A stretch of 64,000 nucleotides of DNA from positions 62,001-126,000 of the forward strand of contig QANY01005796.1 of assembly GCA_003255025.1 (NCBI GenBank), read 5' to 3'. Below, piece by piece: positions 1-11,772 of this stretch (position 1 is its first letter; every line of letters begins with the position of its first letter). The stretch comes from Datisca glomerata. Taxonomy: Eukaryota; Streptophyta; Magnoliopsida; Cucurbitales; Datiscaceae. Under the pieces are notes generated by a model. It had not been told where the DNA came from. It searched no databases and saw nothing but the letters and a program-made list of their open reading frames with translations. The position numbers were made by a program, and so were the translations under genes.

Positions 1-224
1 TTGGCTGCTAATCCAGTATTACATTTATGAACTAAGCATCTAGAAATAGATGACACTTCACTCGAGACATGGTCATTAATAAAGCTCTAGAAGTCTGTTT
101 TGTTCCATCTCATGATCAAACTATTGATATCCTAACTAAGCCTGCCTTTGTCACTCAATTTCAATACCTTAAATCCAAGATTCAAGTGGAAACATCCCCC
201 TTTCGCTTGAGGGGGATGATATAG
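1..224 (+). pseudogene. Ty1/copia pol 3' end (RNase H C-terminus)
   Basis: This is the last part of a copia-type polyprotein. Reading + strand, LAANPVLH, TKHLEID, then EVCFVPSHDQTIDILTKP and a terminal SPFRLRGMI followed by TAG at 222-224 match the usual end of copia RNase H (the KHIEID...ADILTKPL...LRG pattern). An in-frame TGA interrupts 'LHL*TKH' and a frameshift lies near position 90, so it is dead. The purine tract around 207-216 just before the stop is where the 3' LTR of such elements starts. The rest of the element lies to the left of the window. Confidence 0.85.
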
Positions 225-732
225 TATATACGCAACAAGCTAAATTGAGCTAGAAGATTGATTGCATGCACGTGTTATTTCCATGTAGTCGCCATGCAAA
301 GTTGGCTATCTAACCAAACATTATAGCAATGTGATCGTTGTGTTGCTCTTTTTGACCATCACTGTGGGTGGATTGCATTTAGTACCTCACGCGCTGTTAC
401 TTTTTTTCTATTGTATAATTAAATAATTGTATAGGGGAGAACAATACCCGGTACTTTATGGCATTTGTTCTATGGTGAGTGCTATATTATATAGCAACAA
501 TTTAGTTGCATTTGGCAATACTTCTCACATATTTATTGTTTCGTGTGTTCTACTATTCTTGCATTATGATTTTTCCTCTTCTTTATTGATCTTCATCTTG
601 GGGTTTTGTAGAAGTTGGGGTTTTAGAGAAGAGCCCTCAAATCCAGTTGACAAGATGCAATAACATATTGAAACTCCATTTTCACCAAAGGTCAAGGAAA
701 TGAAATATTGTTATTAACTACAATATTAATTC
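217..732 (+). repeat. Probable 3' LTR remnant of the copia at 1-224
   Basis: Directly after the polypurine-like run AGGGGGATGA the sequence has no homology to the other LTRs in the window and no convincing gene. An open frame at 427-663 has no recognisable domain. A 3' LTR is expected here by position. The left boundary (TGAT at 217) is inferred, and the right boundary is not visible because the family-A element begins at 733. Confidence 0.35.
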
Positions 733-2581
733 TGTTTGGGGGTTATGCTCTCAAAGCATGTGTATTGATATTTTGATATGAAATTTAATGAAAATTTTAT
801 TTTTCTTATAATTGTTCTTTTAAATTATTGTTGAATAATTTATATAAATATCTGAAAATTTCATATTCATTAATGAGACTATGATTTTGTATTAGTACGT
901 GAGGATTAAGATTATAGATAATGAATAAAATTATCAGTAATATATTAAAGTATGAATCTTTAATAAATGGTTGCTAGTACATTTCACTAAGTATTATGAA
1001 TGCGGATAATTGATGTGGATATATATCTTAGTGAATGAACTTTATATAATGATATTATATATAACTTGACCAATGTGAATTAATATCTTTATCAGTGTGT
1101 CGTTTATTATCAAGATTTAATACACATCAAATCGATGATCATGTAGATCAGTCTGAATCCTGAGTAGTTATAAAATCTTATACATGTCTACTGAATCTTT
1201 TGATTCACTCGTTAAGGTTTATTTGTAAAACATGCCAGTGACTTTTGTTTTGGAGATTTAGTGACATGGATGGTTGGAAACATGATCTTAAAGATTTGGA
1301 ATCCAAGTTTTCCTAACGTATCTTCTATTGGTTCCCTTACGTGTTAATTTTGGAATTGAATGGTTATTGAGCTCAAATTTATAATAAGATTATAAATTAG
1401 TCATTTAATAGTGGATTAATAGTACTTAAGGATAAATAGGTAATTAGTAGGGTAAAATGATAATTTTGATCAGTTCTAATTTATGAACCAATAATTGGAA
1501 GACAGAACTACATGAATTGACTATATCAGTGGACTACACGAGAATACTCAGTAAATACAATCTATAATCTCTAAGAGTGCAATTCCATATTTATAGTAGA
1601 GTAATAATGAAATTAATAAATAAAATTATTTAATTAAAAAGTTCAATTAATAATCTAGTTTATTGGAGGTTAGGATTATAGGTACATGATCTCCAAGTCA
1701 CATCTATACTACGTACTCTAGGGTGTGAATATTTCAGGACATGAGAAAATGACTAACTTGCAAAAGAATTTTTATTTTAAGGCAAGTACATAATTATGAG
1801 ATAATAACATGTGATTAATTAATTAATTGAATTATATATATATAAATGTAATTTTTTGAATTAGTATATATATAAATAATTATCGATTATTTTTAATTAT
1901 CGATAAGTGAGACAAAATGAAATTAGATAGTTAACTTATTATTAGATAATATTTTGAATCAACTGAATCTGTTAATTGTGAAATAATAGATAATTTAGTT
2001 GATAGGGGTAATAAGATATGTTAATTTTGAGTTAACTAATATCTAAATATTTATCTGATTAAAATAAATATTTAATTTATAGTAATTGTCATGTGTCAAT
2101 CACTGATTGAGTATCAGAGACTACTGTTATGCGACGTGGCTCTATAGCAGTGGGGGTGCAACATTGTAGTGCCATGTGGCTCTGCAATTGCGCACCATTA
2201 TACAGCGAGTCCCACTATATTGGGCAATTTCAAATTAAATATTATTTTTAATTTTTTTCGACGGTTAAGAGTTAATCAAAATCTCTAAAAGAATTATCAT
2301 CACTTTTTTAGAGAATCGTCTCACAAAAGTCATTCTTAGTAAAATCTCAAGATCTCATGTGTTGAATACATCTAGAGACTGTAAAATTTCTTCGTTATTT
2401 TCTACGTGCACATACATATCTTAGTGCGTTGAGGATTAACTTCAAAGATCTCGGTGTGGATCTCGGAGTCTGCTGATCGTTGGAACGATTTACTAAAAGA
2501 TTCAATTTTTACTAAATGTTTACTTTTTTAAATGGCCAAGCGCCACACGCTTTCGTCGCGCATGCGCCGCGACGACCAACT
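733..2581 (+). repeat. 5' LTR of element A1
   Basis: It starts TGTTTGGGGGTTATG and ends GCGACGACCAACT, where the intact relative at 24029 ends GACCAACA. It is homologous along its length to 8007-9372, 15789-17971 and 21959-24029. Length is about 1.85 kb. The last base has changed from the canonical CA to CT. Confidence 0.9.
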
Positions 2582-4620
2582 ATTGCTATCAAAGATGATC
2601 TTTATATATTTATATGTTAAATACTATGTGGGTTTTCTTACATTATTCATATAATATGAGATATGTATGAATGAATGGATAGTTATATTTTTTAAATGTA
2701 TGAAAAATAATGGATCATTAATTGTATTATTGTTATTGTATTAGACTTTGTTCTTTAATTTTTCTTTAGATCTTGTGTAAGCCTTTTTGGGGCATAGGAA
2801 TTTTTGTAATTTTGTTTTGAATATTTACTATAATTATTATGATCGCGAGAAGATAAAGAATGCATGATATGAACGACGGGGTGGAAAGAAAATAAATAGG
2901 AATTCTTTTCAAATTCAGGCTCCGGCACCGGAAATTGGATTTTCAGTGCTGGCGTCGTCGATTCTGGATAACCGGCAATGTCACCAGAATTAATTGTTCT
3001 GACAGCCTCACCAAAAAATCAGCACCGGCGGTGGTGGTCGGCAGAGGCTGTGGCCAGCGGTGATAGGTGGAGGTAGGAGAGTCTCATTGTTGGTTGCAAT
3101 TGTTGTGATATTTGGAGAAGTTTCACAAAAACTCTGATACGAATCAATCCTATCACGATAGAGTTTGATGATAACCATATCTCTATCTATTATCCTTTTA
3201 AATTTTTAAATTAATGTAAGTCTAAAATTAAATTTTTAATTTTTAATTTTATGAAAATTAGAAATTAATAGGTTGATTGTGTTTGACCCAAGTTTGATCA
3301 AATCAAATAAATTATTTATTTGATTAAGTCAAAGTTAACTATATTAAAAGGGATAATTATAGAAATTATTTTAATTAAGAAAAATAGTTTTTCTAATTAA
3401 AAAGGGGTTTGTTCAAAGCTTGATGATTATGAAGATTGACATCACGAGGATAAGACAATATTTGAGAAATATGTATTCTTAAAGTCTGCTTTGTAATTTT
3501 ATTTCTTTATTTCAAGAGTTGTAATTTAGAAATACTCAATAGTCACTCGGTCAATTATTATTTTATTAATTATTAAATAATTATTTAATTGTTATGTTTG
3601 ATAACATGTCCATGCATTAGTCGATCACATATCATACATGAAAATTCCACACAGTTTTATTTAATTATGCATCTCTTCTATAGAAACATAATTTATTAGG
3701 ATTGTCCTAATATGTTTATATGTATTGCTTTATGAAATTAATTGCATGTAAATTGCTAGGTTTTAACTAGTTAAAACTTGGTAATCACACAACACTAAAG
3801 GTTATAGTAACATTTAGGTTAATCGACTTTAGTAAAAGACTTTTATTAAAGGTTGATGAATATAATTAATTAGTTAATCTAAGTTCATCTAATTATGACT
3901 TAGGCTTTTTAGAAGGTTAAAATGAACTTGTACTAATAAGATTGGCATAATTGATGTTAAAATATTTATAGGGTTATTATTTTAACTAGTAATTAATTTG
4001 AAATTAATTAATTAGTTAAAAATAGAAACACATAATCCTAAAATAGTGAGTGTGGGAAGGTTGACATGCCGATGTAACATACGGTCTCCATTATCAGTAG
4101 AACACTGTGAGGTACAGTGATGGCCTCGAGATGGCTTTGTTTTTATCCCCCAAAGGAAGGTTTTGAGCTGTACCAATACCAACATTGGACTTCTTAAAAA
4201 GATAAGAGAAAGTGATATAGTTTATTTTTGACTGACCCTGAGGTGGCATATTCTAAATCAAGTCATGGAATATTAAATAATGAGTTTCACTCACAAAGTC
4301 ATAATCAAGTTTTCATGTAGATAGTTGTGACTTGACCAAACAAGTGATAAATTATTGTTAAAAGATAAAATATAAGATATTTTATGTTTTAATTAATAAA
4401 TATGAGAATGTCTCATAGACAGTCTAAGATTAATCTGACTGACCCTAAGGCAGCACATTAATCGTTGAGTTGTTTTATCGTGATGAGTAAATGTTAAATT
4501 TTGTGTGATCATTATGTTGCATTCATGCAATACATTTACTTTTCAAATTCTAGATATTTATCAATTATATTGAATCTTGTATGTTTTAAATTTCAGTTAT
4601 CATTATTTTGTCTACCATAG
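2582..4620 (+). other. Leader of A1 with decayed primer-binding site
   Basis: Immediately after the LTR, 2584-2598 (TGCTATCAAAGATGA) is a decayed form of the initiator-Met tRNA primer site TGGTATCAGAGTGG seen in A2 at 17974. The leader is non-coding and unusually long. It contains a GC-richer island (about 2915-3090) rich in GGCG/CCGG, also present in A2 near 18300-18430. It also holds two related motifs (CTGACCCTGAGGTGGCAT at ~4232 and CTGACCCTAAGGCAGCAC at ~4439) conserved in A2. About 0.28 kb near 3165-3450 has no counterpart in A2. Confidence 0.75.
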
Positions 4621-4858
4621 GCAACTTTTTTACTCCTTTACTCGTTCTTGATAAATTGAATGGTGATAATTTTGTACAATGAAAATTCAACTCGAACATG
4701 TTGCTAGTTTATGAGCATAATGAATTCTTTCTTGCTGAAGAAAGCCCTGATAGGTCTGCAGTCAATACTTGGATTATTGACACAGGGGCTATCATTAGGA
4801 GTGAGGTAAATGTTACCGAGCAAAACCCTTCCCCTTCTACTGTTAGTAGTTACAAAAG
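4621..4858 (+). pseudogene. Copia gag remnant (A1), centre deleted
   Basis: LLVLDKLNGDNFVQ followed by a stop, then KFNSNMLLVYEHNEFFLAEE, matches the start of Gag in copy A2 (LALEELNGDNLVR...). The text then jumps from the 'NTWII' region to a Ser/Lys-rich stretch near the zinc knuckle. Most of the UBN2-type capsid region that A2 retains is therefore missing. The start codon position reads TTG instead of the ATG found at 19646 in A2. Confidence 0.75.
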
Positions 4859-5306
4859 GAAGAAGTTTTCATTGTGAGGTTAAAGGCCATTGGAAGGGAA
4901 ACTATAATAAGTATCTCTCCGAGCTGAAAAAAAAAGGTAAATATGATTTACTTGTACTTGAAGCTTGCTTAGTGAAATATGATTTATCATCTTGTATACT
5001 TGATTCATGAGCCACTAACCATATATATTCTTCTTTGCAGATGCTTGATTCGTTACGGGAGATGGCAGATGGTGAGGTCATTTTGAGAGTTGGCAAGGGT
5101 GCACTCGTGTCAGCTAAAATATTTGAGACAATGCATTTACTTTTTAAATATAATTATTTGGTTTTGAACGATATTTATTATATTCCTAAATTTTTGAGAA
5201 ATTTGATTTCTCTTTCATTTTTTCAAGAACAATTTTTCAAAGTTTCTTTTATTAATAAAGAGTTATTATTTCAAATAATGGATTCGATATTTATATTGTA
5301 AAAGTT
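4859..5306 (+). pseudogene. Copia zinc knuckle and aspartic protease (A1)
   Basis: FHCEVKGHWKGNYNKYL is a decayed CCHC knuckle (the last Cys has become Tyr). It is followed by KKKGKYDLLVLEACLV and ILDS*ATNH. The last is the protease active-site motif DSGATNH with the glycine codon mutated to TGA (5008-5010). The frame resumes as SSLQMLDSLREMADGEVILRVGKGA to about 5300. The loss of the catalytic DSG glycine to a stop makes the protease nonfunctional. Confidence 0.85.
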
Positions 5307-5399
5307 CTAAACATACTGTATATACTTAAACTGACTGAATGCGTATTAAATAATTCTGAATTATGTAAAGTAGTAAAACCTAAAAGTAACAAACAACAT

Positions 5400-6275
5400 A
5401 GAGTTTCTCATGATATTGATAACTCATATATTTGGCATCTTAGGTTGAGACATATTAATCTAGATAGGTTAAATAGGCTAACAGAGCTGGGTGCTTTGAG
5501 AGAACTAAAGTTTGAAACTCTTTCTGTTTGTGAATCCTATTTAGAGGGTAAAATGACCAAGAAACCTTTCCCAGGAAAGGGCCAAAAAGCCAAGGAACTA
5601 CTTGAACTAGTACAAAGTGACGTCAGTGGACCAATCAATGTATAAGCAAGAGGTGGTATGAGTATTTTGTCACTTTTATTGACGATTACTCAAGATATGG
5701 TTATACTTACCTAATGCAAAGAGAGTCATAAACTTTTGAAAAGTTTAAAGACTTTAAAACTCAAGCTCGAAAATAATTAGGTAAATCATTAAAAACTCTA
5801 CGATCCGATCGAGGTGGTGAATACTTGGATTTAAAATTCAAGAATTATTTGCTAGAGTGTGTAATCCTATCACAGCTCACAACACGTGGAACACCACAGC
5901 AAAATGGTGTTGCAGAGAGAAGAAACCAAACCTTATTAGATATGGTTAGGACGATGTTAAGCTATATGTCCCTATCACTTACATTTCGGGGATATGCACT
6001 ACACACGGCAATTTACATTTTGAATGTAGTGCAATCTAAGTTTGTAAGCAAGACACCTATAGAGTTATAGAATGGCTCAAAACCTAGTTTACGTCATTTT
6101 CGTATATGGGGCTGTCCAACTCACGTTCTTAGACCCAAGAATGAAACCACAGTTGTCGAGTATTTTTATAGTCACAATGATCAAAAGGTATTTGTATCGA
6201 CAAATGCAACCTTCCTTGAGCATGCCTATATGCAAAACTACAAACCTCATAGAAAAGTAGTTGTGGGGGAATTAG
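5400..6275 (+). pseudogene. Copia integrase (A1), frameshifted
   Basis: The pre-integrase segment reads YIWHLRLRHINLDRLNRL, with the HxxH part of the HHCC zinc site retained. The core begins VQSDVSGPINV (first catalytic Asp) then TAA at 5643-5645. FIDDYSRYGYTYLMQRES and LRSDRGGEYLD (second Asp) continue in other frames. TTRGTPQQNGVAERRNQTLLDMVRTM carries the third acidic residue (E of NGVAERRN). A TAG after VSKTPIEL (6068-6070) and further shifts end it. All three D,D,E residues can be seen but never in one frame. Confidence 0.88.
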
Positions 6276-6439
6276 CGGCTTATGAGATCAGATCACCTTC
6301 AATTTCTACTGATAAACGACAAACCGAAGAAACCACAGTTCCTACAAAGGAAACCCCGGTGCAACATCATAATGGGAGGGCTGTGAGATAATCTGTTCGC
6401 TATGAACTAGAGACAGATGTCCTAGTGTCAGACACTAAT

Positions 6440-7995
6440 CAGGATGATCCATCATCGTATGAAGAATCGATGGATGATCTTGAAAAGGAGAAATGGCAAG
6501 ATGCATAAACCGGGAAATGAAATCTATATATTCCAATTTCGTTCGAGAACTTGTAGATCCACGTGAAGATGTCAGGCCCATTGGATGTAAATGGATCTTC
6601 AAGAAAAAAAGAAGTGCAGATGGGCATGTAGAGACTTTCAAGGCATGGTTAGTAGCCAATGGCTATACACAAAGGGTGAGAGTCGATTATGAAGAGTCAT
6701 TCTCCCCTGTGACCATGCTAAAATCAATGCTGGTTTTTCCTATGCAATATGGCAAATGGACCTCTAGACAGCTTTTTTGAATGGCTCTCTTGAAGAAAAC
6801 ATCTATATGATGCAACCAGAAGGGTTCGTTCAGAAGAGGCAAGATTAGAAAGTATGCAAGTTACTTAAATCCATTTATGGATTAAAGCAAGCATCTAGAT
6901 CTTGGAATCTTACATTTGATGAGATTATAAAGTCTTATGGCTTCGAGCAAAATGTTGACAAAGCCTGTTTTTATAAATACATAAGATCGTGGTTTTCTTA
7001 GTTCTTTATGTTGACAATAATCTACTCATTGAGAATGATGTAGAAACTTTGTCAAAGGTAAAGAAGTGGTTAGCTAAGAAATTTCAAATGAAATATTTGG
7101 GAGAGACGAGCTATGTTCTAGGCATCCGAATCCTAAGATATATAAGAACAAGCTCTTAGCACTTTCTCAGGCATCTTATATTGATAAAGTGCTAGAGAGA
7201 TTCTCTATGGAGAATTCCAAGAAAGGTCCACTACCGAGCAGACATAGAAATATCCTCTCTAAGGAACAATGTCCTAAGACACTTTAGGAGGAAGAATATA
7301 TGAGAAAGGTTCCCTTTGCTTCAGTAGTTGGAAGTCTCATGTATGCTATATTGTGTACGAGACCGGACATCTGTTATGCCGTGAGAATTGTTAGTAGTTA
7401 TCAATCAAATCCAGTTTTGGAACACTGAATTGTAGTAAAGCACATCCTCAAGTATCTTAGGAGAACGAGAAACTATATGCTTGTTTATTCAGGTGGAATC
7501 CTGAACCCCACTAGATATACTGATTCTGATTTTCAATTACATAGAGATAGTCGAAAGTCGACGTCTGGATCAGTATTCACCTTGAGTGGAGGGGCTGTAG
7601 TTTGGAAAAGTATTAAACGATCCAGCATTGCGGATTCCATTATGGAAGCCAAATGTATAACGGCTTGTGAAGCTGCGAAAAAAGTGGTATGACTAAGAAA
7701 GTTCAATACTAATCTGGAAGTAGTTCCAGATTTGGACAAGCCACAAATCATGTACTATGATAACAGTGGGGCCGTAGTGAATTTCAAGGAATCGAGGAGT
7801 TACTAAAGGGGCAAGCACATAGAGAGAAAATATCATCTTGTAAGAGAGATCATGCATCGATGAGATGTTATTGTTATGAAGATAAAGTCAGAACAGAACC
7901 TGACTGATCTTTTTACAAAGACACTATCTGGAAAGTCATTTGAGGGTCACGTGCGTAACATGGGATTAAGAAAGATGCCACATTTGCTTTAGGGT
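6440..7995 (+). pseudogene. Copia reverse transcriptase-RNase H (A1)
   Basis: The RT starts near YEESMDDLEKEKWQ and continues CKWIFKKKRSADGHVETFKAWLVANGYTQ, SLEENIYMMQPEGFV and KVCKLLKSIYGLKQASRS. The YVDD box near 7010 reads YVDNNLLIEN (second Asp mutated to Asn) and a stop lies just upstream. The thumb/RNase H bridge has VVGSLMYAILCTRPDICYAV. RNase H (7477-7992) shows GYTDSDFQ-like TRYTDSDFQLHRDSRKSTSGSVF, then MEAKCITACEAAK and a decayed ERKYHLVREI...DLFTKTLSGKSFEGHV. Several stops and shifts occur (for example 6778-6780 and 7690-7692). Confidence 0.9.
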
Positions 7996-8006
7996 AAGTG
8001 GGAGAT

Positions 8007-9372
8007 TGTTGGAGGTTATACCCTCAAAGCATGTGTATTGACATTTTGATATGAAATTTAATGAGGATTACATTTTTTTTTTATAATTGTTCTTTTAAAT
8101 TATTATTGAATAATTTATATAAATATCTAAAAATTTTATATTCATTAATGACGTTATGATCTTGTATTAGTACGAGAGTATTAAGATCATAGATAATGAA
8201 TAAAATTATCACCAACATATTAAAGTATGAAATTTTTAATGAATGGTTGCTTGTACGGTTCACTAAAATTATGAATGCGTGTGATTTAGATCCAAATCAT
8301 TGATGTAGATATATATCATAGTGAATGTACTTTATGTAATGAGATTATATATGATTGGACCGATGTGAATTAATATCTTTATTATCGTGCCGTTTATCAT
8401 AAATATTTAATATGCATCAATTCGATAATCATATGTAGATAAGTCTTAATCCTGATTAGTCATGAACTCCTGTACATGTATACTTGATCTTTTGATTCAT
8501 TCGTTAAGCTTTGTTTGTAAAAGAGGCTAGTGACTTTTATTTTATAGATTCAGTGATATGGATGGCTAGGAATATGATCTTACAAGATTTGAAATCCAAA
8601 TTTTCTTAATGGATCATTTATTGGTTTCTTTAATTGTTAATTCTAGAATCGAATGATTATTGAGCTCAAATTTATAGTCAAATATAAATTAGTCATTCAC
8701 TAGTGTATTAATGATACTTAAGGATCAAAAAGTAATTAAAAGGGTAAAACGGTAATTTTATCCAGTTTTAATTTACGAACCAATAATTAGAGGGCAGAAC
8801 TACATGAATTAATTATATCAGTGGACTACATGAGAATACTTTATAAATACAGTCTATAATCTCTAAGAGTGCAATTCAATATTTATAGTGGAGTAGTAAT
8901 TAAATTAATAAATAAGATTATTTAATTAAAGAGTTTAATTAATAATCTAGTTTATTGGAGCTTAGGATTATAGATCCATAGTCCCCAAGTCAGCTCTATA
9001 CTATGCAATCTAGGGTGTGAATATTTGAGGACATGAGAAAAAGACTAACTTCCAAAAGAATTTTTATTCTAAGGCAAATACATAATTATGTGTGATTAAT
9101 GAATTAAAATATTTATATAAATAAACGTAATTTTCAGAATTAATATATATAAATAATTACCTATTATTTTTTAATTATCGTTAAGTGAGACATAATATCT
9201 AATTTGTGAAATTTGATAATTAAACTATTATTAGATAATATTTTAGATCAATCTATTATTTGTGAAATAACAGATAATTTAGTTAATATGGGACAATCAA
9301 ATATTTTAATTTTGAATTAATTGATATCTAGATATTTATCTGATTAAAATTAATATTTAATTGACAGTAATT
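8007..9372 (+). repeat. 3' LTR of element A1, 3'-truncated
   Basis: It is preceded by the purine tract AAGTGGGAGAT (7997-8006) and begins TGTTGGAGGTTATACCC. It tracks the LTRs of A1 and A2 as far as TTGACAGTAATTA (about 9372), equivalent to ~2085 in the 5' LTR. The last ~500 bases are missing, and the next sequence is LINE-like. Confidence 0.9.
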
Positions 9373-9436
9373 ACGAATAACCCAATTTCATCCTGGCGAT
9401 CTGCTAGCATGAAGCGAAAAGTAATGGTTGCTGGTG

Positions 9437-9830
9437 TTTGTTTACTGATTGCGGTGGAATCGGATGGGCTTTTGGGAACCAGGGGGACTGTTGATTGCGG
9501 TGGGTTTTAAGAAGTTGACTGTTTGAAGCTCGATCTTAGCTGCTGAAGCTGCTGGAATACTTTGGAGTATTAAAGAATGTATCAAGTTTAATCCAGATAA
9601 CATCATAATTTTTTCTAGATTTGTTCGATTTTGATTGATGCTGATCAGAATCACAATGGTACTGCTCCTGACAATGGCTGCATTGTCGCTGATGTTCTTG
9701 CATTTTCGAGTAGTTTCATTCAAGTTAATTTTTTCCACTGTCCCAGGGAGAAGAATGTTATTGCTCACACTGGTGCTAGGGAGGGGAGATCTAGTGACAG
9801 CCCGACTATACTACAATAACCGTTTTCTAA
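9437..9830 (+). pseudogene. LINE-type RNase H-like (RVT_3) fragment
   Basis: Translation gives TDCGGIGWAFGNQGGLLIAV, then ILAAEAAGILWSIKECIKF and NPDNIIIFS in one frame. FIQVNFFHCPREKNVIAHTGAR follows in another (9631-9819). The pattern GxGW..G, AEAxA, SD and F..CPREKNVIAH.LAR is that of the RNase H domain at the C-terminus of plant L1-type LINEs and their domesticated relatives. A stop (TGA at 9515) and a frameshift near 9620 break it. It is on the + strand, opposite to the LINE remains at 10700-11262, so it is probably a separate insertion. Confidence 0.7.
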
Positions 9831-9969
9831 TGTATCCTTTTTTTCTATGCTTGAGATGTTGAACAATTTATAAGTTTAATGTAGTCGTTTGTTTTGACAA
9901 AAAATGATGAATGACTGAATTAAAAACTTCAGAATCCCACATTGTTCCTCAGACTAAATGGACATAAGT

Positions 9970-10108
9970 AGGGCCTCCACAGAATGATCCATTTGTAGAA
10001 TGTCCTCCACAGAATGATCCATTTGTAACAGGGCCTCCACAGAATGATCTATTTAGACAAAAAAGTGAAGCTTCGTAGTAGGGCTTCCACATGATGATAC
10101 ATTTAGAA
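9970..10108. repeat. ~30-bp tandem repeat, about 4 units
   Basis: Units share GGCCTCCACAGAATGATC followed by CATTTGTA. Three are adjacent (from 9970, 10000 and 10030); a fourth, diverged unit (GGGCTTCCACATGATGATAC) starts near 10081. Function is unknown. It follows the 3' end of the RNase H remnant and may be that LINE's tail region. Confidence 0.8.
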
Positions 10109-10699
10109 AAAAAAATGAAAAATCAACAAACAAGATGAGAATAAAAGAAAATGGAAGCAGAAAAAATAACTTAAAAGGAAAGGAAATGAAACATAGAGAA
10201 AAGAGTGGCGAGCATACCTCTAACAAAAAGCTTCGACGCTATGACAATGCAACAGTTTTGGCCTCTCTCTTCGAGCAGACCTCCGTTGTTGCTCTCTCTC
10301 CTACTCTCTCTTTTCCCCTCTACAAAGACGATATGACCTAAAATCAAAGAAAACCAAATTAAGGGGGAATCAAAAGACAATTCAACAAATTACGAAGGAT
10401 ACAAATTTAAGTCTAAAACACACAACCTTAAACAAGAAGAAAAAAAAGAGAGAAAGGGTTGGGCTGGAAATAGTCTTCTCTGTCTAAGAGAGTCACTTGC
10501 TGAAAAAAAAAAAAAAAATGAACCCTATTGTTAAAAGCTGTAGAATCTTGTATTTGTTGTAGTGTTAACAAATACCTCTATCTCTTCCAACGTTTACTTC
10601 CGACTTAGTGTTTATATTCTCATCAGCCCCGAAACTAGTGTTTCCTTCTACCTTTTACTATGAACTGACTGAAAATCAGAAAAACTCTCATAGAAACTT
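10109..10699. other. Stretch without recognisable gene
   Basis: It holds a purine-rich tract (10110-10215), a pyrimidine-rich CTCTCTC tract (10262-10320), a run of about 17 A (10503-10519) and short open frames on both strands with no domain I recognise. It may be untranslated LINE sequence on the minus strand, but that is inference. Confidence 0.4.
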
Positions 10700-11262
10700 T
10701 CAGTATTATTAGAGCTTACTTGTTTACCTTCAAAGACAACTTCATTCCCTCCCTTCTAAATGTACTAGCAAAGGAAGCCAAACAAAATGCCAAGACTTCT
10801 TGCCCACCATCAGGATGAATTTTAAGCTAAAAGAATATTTCGTTAACCACTGTCCAAAGGCTTGAACAACTCCATTACTAACCCTAAATATAAAAGGAGA
10901 GCTAAACCAGGCTGCCTTGCTCTATGTACACTTGAATAGCATATTCTCAACTATTTCAACTTCATTAATATAAGTAGGACAAGTAGGATCTTGTGTAAGC
11001 TTTCTTCTTACAAGATTAAGGTTTTGAAGATCTATCTAGAGAAATAATTTGATCTTCCTAGGAACGTACTTTAATCTTCCAAATAAATTTTCATAAAGGC
11101 CAAATAAGTCATCTTTGTTCAATCTAAATTCCCCATTCTTACATAAAGGCCAAATAAGTCATCTTTCTTGAATCTAGTAAGTTGTATTGACAACATTGCT
11201 TTATAAATCCAATCGGAAAAAGTTTGAGAGATTCTGTTGACATTCCATCCCATATTTTCTTC
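10700..11262 (-). pseudogene. LINE (L1-type) zf-RVT region
   Basis: On the minus strand, from 11262 downward: WNVNRISQTFSDWIYKAMLS, IQLTRFKKDDLFGLYVR, KIYLEDLKYVPRKIKLFLW, LNLVRRKLTQDPTCPTYI, EVEIVENMLFKCT and SKAAWFSSPF. This is the region from 'IPL..DDLVW' through the zinc-binding reverse transcriptase domain (PxKIKxFxWR...C..C....E...HxxxxC). Stops and small shifts are present. It lies just outside the 5' LTR of copia B, whose far end abuts more LINE RT on the same strand. Confidence 0.75.
11092..11186. repeat. Direct repeat within the LINE remnant (period 60)
   Basis: CATAAAGGCCAAATAAGTCA and the bases after it occur at 11092 and again at 11152, followed by similar TCATCTTT-TT-AATCTA. 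This is a local tandem duplication of about 60 bp that also disrupts the LINE frame. Confidence 0.85.
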
Positions 11263-11672
11263 TGTTAAACTAATTGCAGACTTGTCTCAATCAAATGATG
11301 CCAACAAGGCCAAGGTGACAGCTAAGCAAAGCTCACGAGCTACCAACTCAAGAACCAAAAGGTAGCTCCCCATTGGTCAACACCTTACCTATGTGGCTAA
11401 CTGTCTTCCAGCTAGCACGAGCTCATTGGAGCTCTCTCAAACGAATCATCGAAAGGCATTAAATTTGTCTTCATCATCTCTCACGTGAACTTTCCTCTCT
11501 GCATGGAAAACTCCCGTAACAGATTTTCTTCCTTTATTCTTTGGTAGCTAGTGTAACAAATTTCCTTTAATTTTCTTACTCTCATTCGTGTACATAATCA
11601 TAGTTATTCTTCATGCAATCTTAGAGAAATAATACACTAAATTATCATTTTATCAAATTTGTCTCTAATTCA
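11263..11672 (+). repeat. 5' LTR of element B
   Basis: It begins TGTTAAACTAATTGCAGACT and ends AATTCA. It is clearly similar to 24337 onward (ACTTGTCTCAAT, GATGATGCCAACAAGGCC, CCATTGGTCAACACC). Length is 410 bp. Confidence 0.9.
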
Positions 11673-11675
11673 ACT

Positions 11676-11688
11676 TGGTATCAGAGCT
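11676..11688 (+). promoter_or_regulatory. Primer-binding site of element B (tRNA-iMet type)
   Basis: TGGTATCAGAGCT lies three bases after the LTR end. This is the standard plant retrotransposon site complementary to the 3' end of initiator methionine tRNA. Confidence 0.93.
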
Positions 11689-11772
11689 ATATCCAATATG
11701 CGTCTTCTCCATGGACATTGTTTCTAGCTTAGGAAATAGAGCAAATCAAGCTTTTGGAAACAAAATGTTACC

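Larger units (their letters stand above)
733..9372 (+). mobile_element. Ty1/copia element A1 (family A), degenerate
   Basis: A long copia element with order LTR, primer-binding site, ~2-kb leader, gag remnant, protease, integrase, RT, RNase H, polypurine tract, LTR. The LTRs begin TGTT(T)GGGGGTTATG and TGTTGGAGGTTATA and share the following several hundred bases with copies at 15789 and 21959. Order of domains (integrase before RT) makes it copia, resembling the TNT1-94-like plant group. The 3' LTR breaks off near 9372, so no target-site duplication can be tested. Every coding block has stops or frameshifts. Confidence 0.92.

Noticed and set aside
427..663. 78-residue frame at the left end as a gene
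   Set aside because: Hydrophobic, low-complexity translation in a presumed LTR; no domain or gene context.
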